From contig VEPF01000176.1 in the NCBI GenBank assembly GCA_012027055.1, forward strand, positions 1-5,936: a stretch of 5,936 nucleotides of DNA, read 5' to 3'. The position numbers and the translations under genes were made by a program. The notes under the pieces are model-generated. The model saw only the letters and a list, made by a program, of their open reading frames with translations, was not told the origin of the DNA and ran no database searches. This DNA is from Gemmatimonadota bacterium (GTDB taxonomy: Bacteria > Gemmatimonadota > Gemmatimonadetes > Longimicrobiales > RSA9). Positions within the stretch are counted from its first letter, which is position 1. Each line of letters begins with the position of its first letter. Of this stretch, positions 5,564 through 5,936 are shown piece by piece.

Positions 5564-5936
5564 GTGGAACGGATCGACCTGCGCACCATCTTCCCCGCCG
5601 CCCGGCCGGTGATCGGCATGCTGCACGCGCCGCCCCTGCCGGGCGCGTCCCGCTGGCAGCCCCCGTTCGGCCGGGTCATCGAGCACGTGCTGGCCGATGC
5701 GGCCGCGCTCCGCCAGGCCGGCGTGGACGCGCTGCTGCTCGAGAACTTCGGCGACGTGCCGTTCTACGGCGAGCGGGTCCCGCCCGAGACGGTGGCGGCC
5801 CTGGCCGTGCTCGCCCGCGAGGTACGGGGCGCGACGCCGCTGCCGCTGGGCATCACCGTGCTGCGCAACGCTGCCGCGGCCGCGCGCGCACTCGCGGCGG
5901 CGACCAGCGCCAGCTTCAAACGCCTACACGTGCACG
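5564..5936 (+). CDS. BtpA/SgcQ family protein, N-terminal fragment (runs off window)
   Basis: The first 124 codons of a BtpA/SgcQ family protein are present; the family is predicted to have a TIM-barrel fold and usually has about 260-280 residues. Synechocystis BtpA is needed for stable photosystem I reaction-centre proteins, and E. coli SgcQ lies in a sugar-phosphotransferase gene cluster; the reaction is unknown in most bacteria. Family motifs seen are PVIGMLHAPPLPG (15-27), the LADAAALRQAGVDALLLENF helix-strand pair (43-62), ENFGDVPFYGERVPPETVAAL (60-80) and PLPLGITVLRN (92-102). Past residue 102 the match weakens: SFKRLHVH (117-124) stands where relatives read close to SFIRVNVH, with Lys119 inside a core strand. 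The start is a GTG directly after a strong SD. The gene is divergent from the peptidase with 70 nt between the start codons. I see nothing here to link it to photosynthesis, and a role in this organism cannot be assigned. Confidence 0.85.
   Translation, partial: MERIDLRTIFPAARPVIGMLHAPPLPGASRWQPPFGRVIEHVLADAAALRQAGVDALLLENFGDVPFYGERVPPETVAALAVLAREVRGATPLPLGITVLRNAAAAARALAAATSASFKRLHVH

Noticed and set aside
3767..5686. Minus-strand open frame of 639 codons in another frame of the peptidase gene
   Set aside because: It is an Arg/Gly/Ala-rich shadow frame that also runs across the divergent promoter region and the start of the BtpA gene; it has no family motif.

Overview
This is a GC-rich bacterial chromosome segment, densely coded, with no mobile element, CRISPR array or RNA gene that I can see. 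Five genes lie on the minus strand. In transcription order (high to low coordinates) they are a single-chain two-domain M16 zinc peptidase, an enoyl-CoA hydratase/isomerase (crotonase) family protein, RecF, a DciA/DUF721 protein, and the first 92 codons of GyrB. One gene on the plus strand, a partial BtpA/SgcQ family protein, diverges from the peptidase at the right-hand end and runs off the window.

The recF-dciA-gyrB part is a replication-origin type gene block. The same order (recF, DUF721/DciA, gyrB) is known downstream of dnaN in actinobacteria such as Mycobacterium. Here dnaN is not directly upstream of recF; the crotonase and the peptidase occupy that place. GC content, protein style (for example the M16 wording HVLEH...YLNAGTIYDHTSYY and the RecF signature YGSGGQQRT) and gene content fit a high-GC lineage such as Gemmatimonadota or a relative. 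That placement rests on general recollection of the families and is of low confidence.

Layout: 1-277 gyrB N-terminus (minus, partial); 278-505 non-coding leader/spacer with GC-rich hairpins; 506-817 dciA (minus), overlapping recF by four bases; 814-2010 recF (minus); 2011-2053 spacer; 2054-2836 crotonase (minus); 2837-2868 spacer; 2869-5493 M16 peptidase (minus); 5494-5563 divergent promoter region; 5564-5936 BtpA family gene (plus, partial).

The four genes from the peptidase to dciA are close enough (32 nt, 43 nt, 4-nt overlap) to be one transcript, probably started from the divergent region near 5520-5552. gyrB follows after 228 nt and may have its own promoter or be read through. Functionally the block joins replication and repair genes (RecF gap repair, DciA helicase loading, gyrase supercoiling) with two housekeeping metabolic or proteolytic genes of no obvious mechanistic link. 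I do not see a clearly new biological system. The points most worth a second look are odd residues in conserved motifs at both window edges, the missing dnaN, and the structured leader before gyrB.
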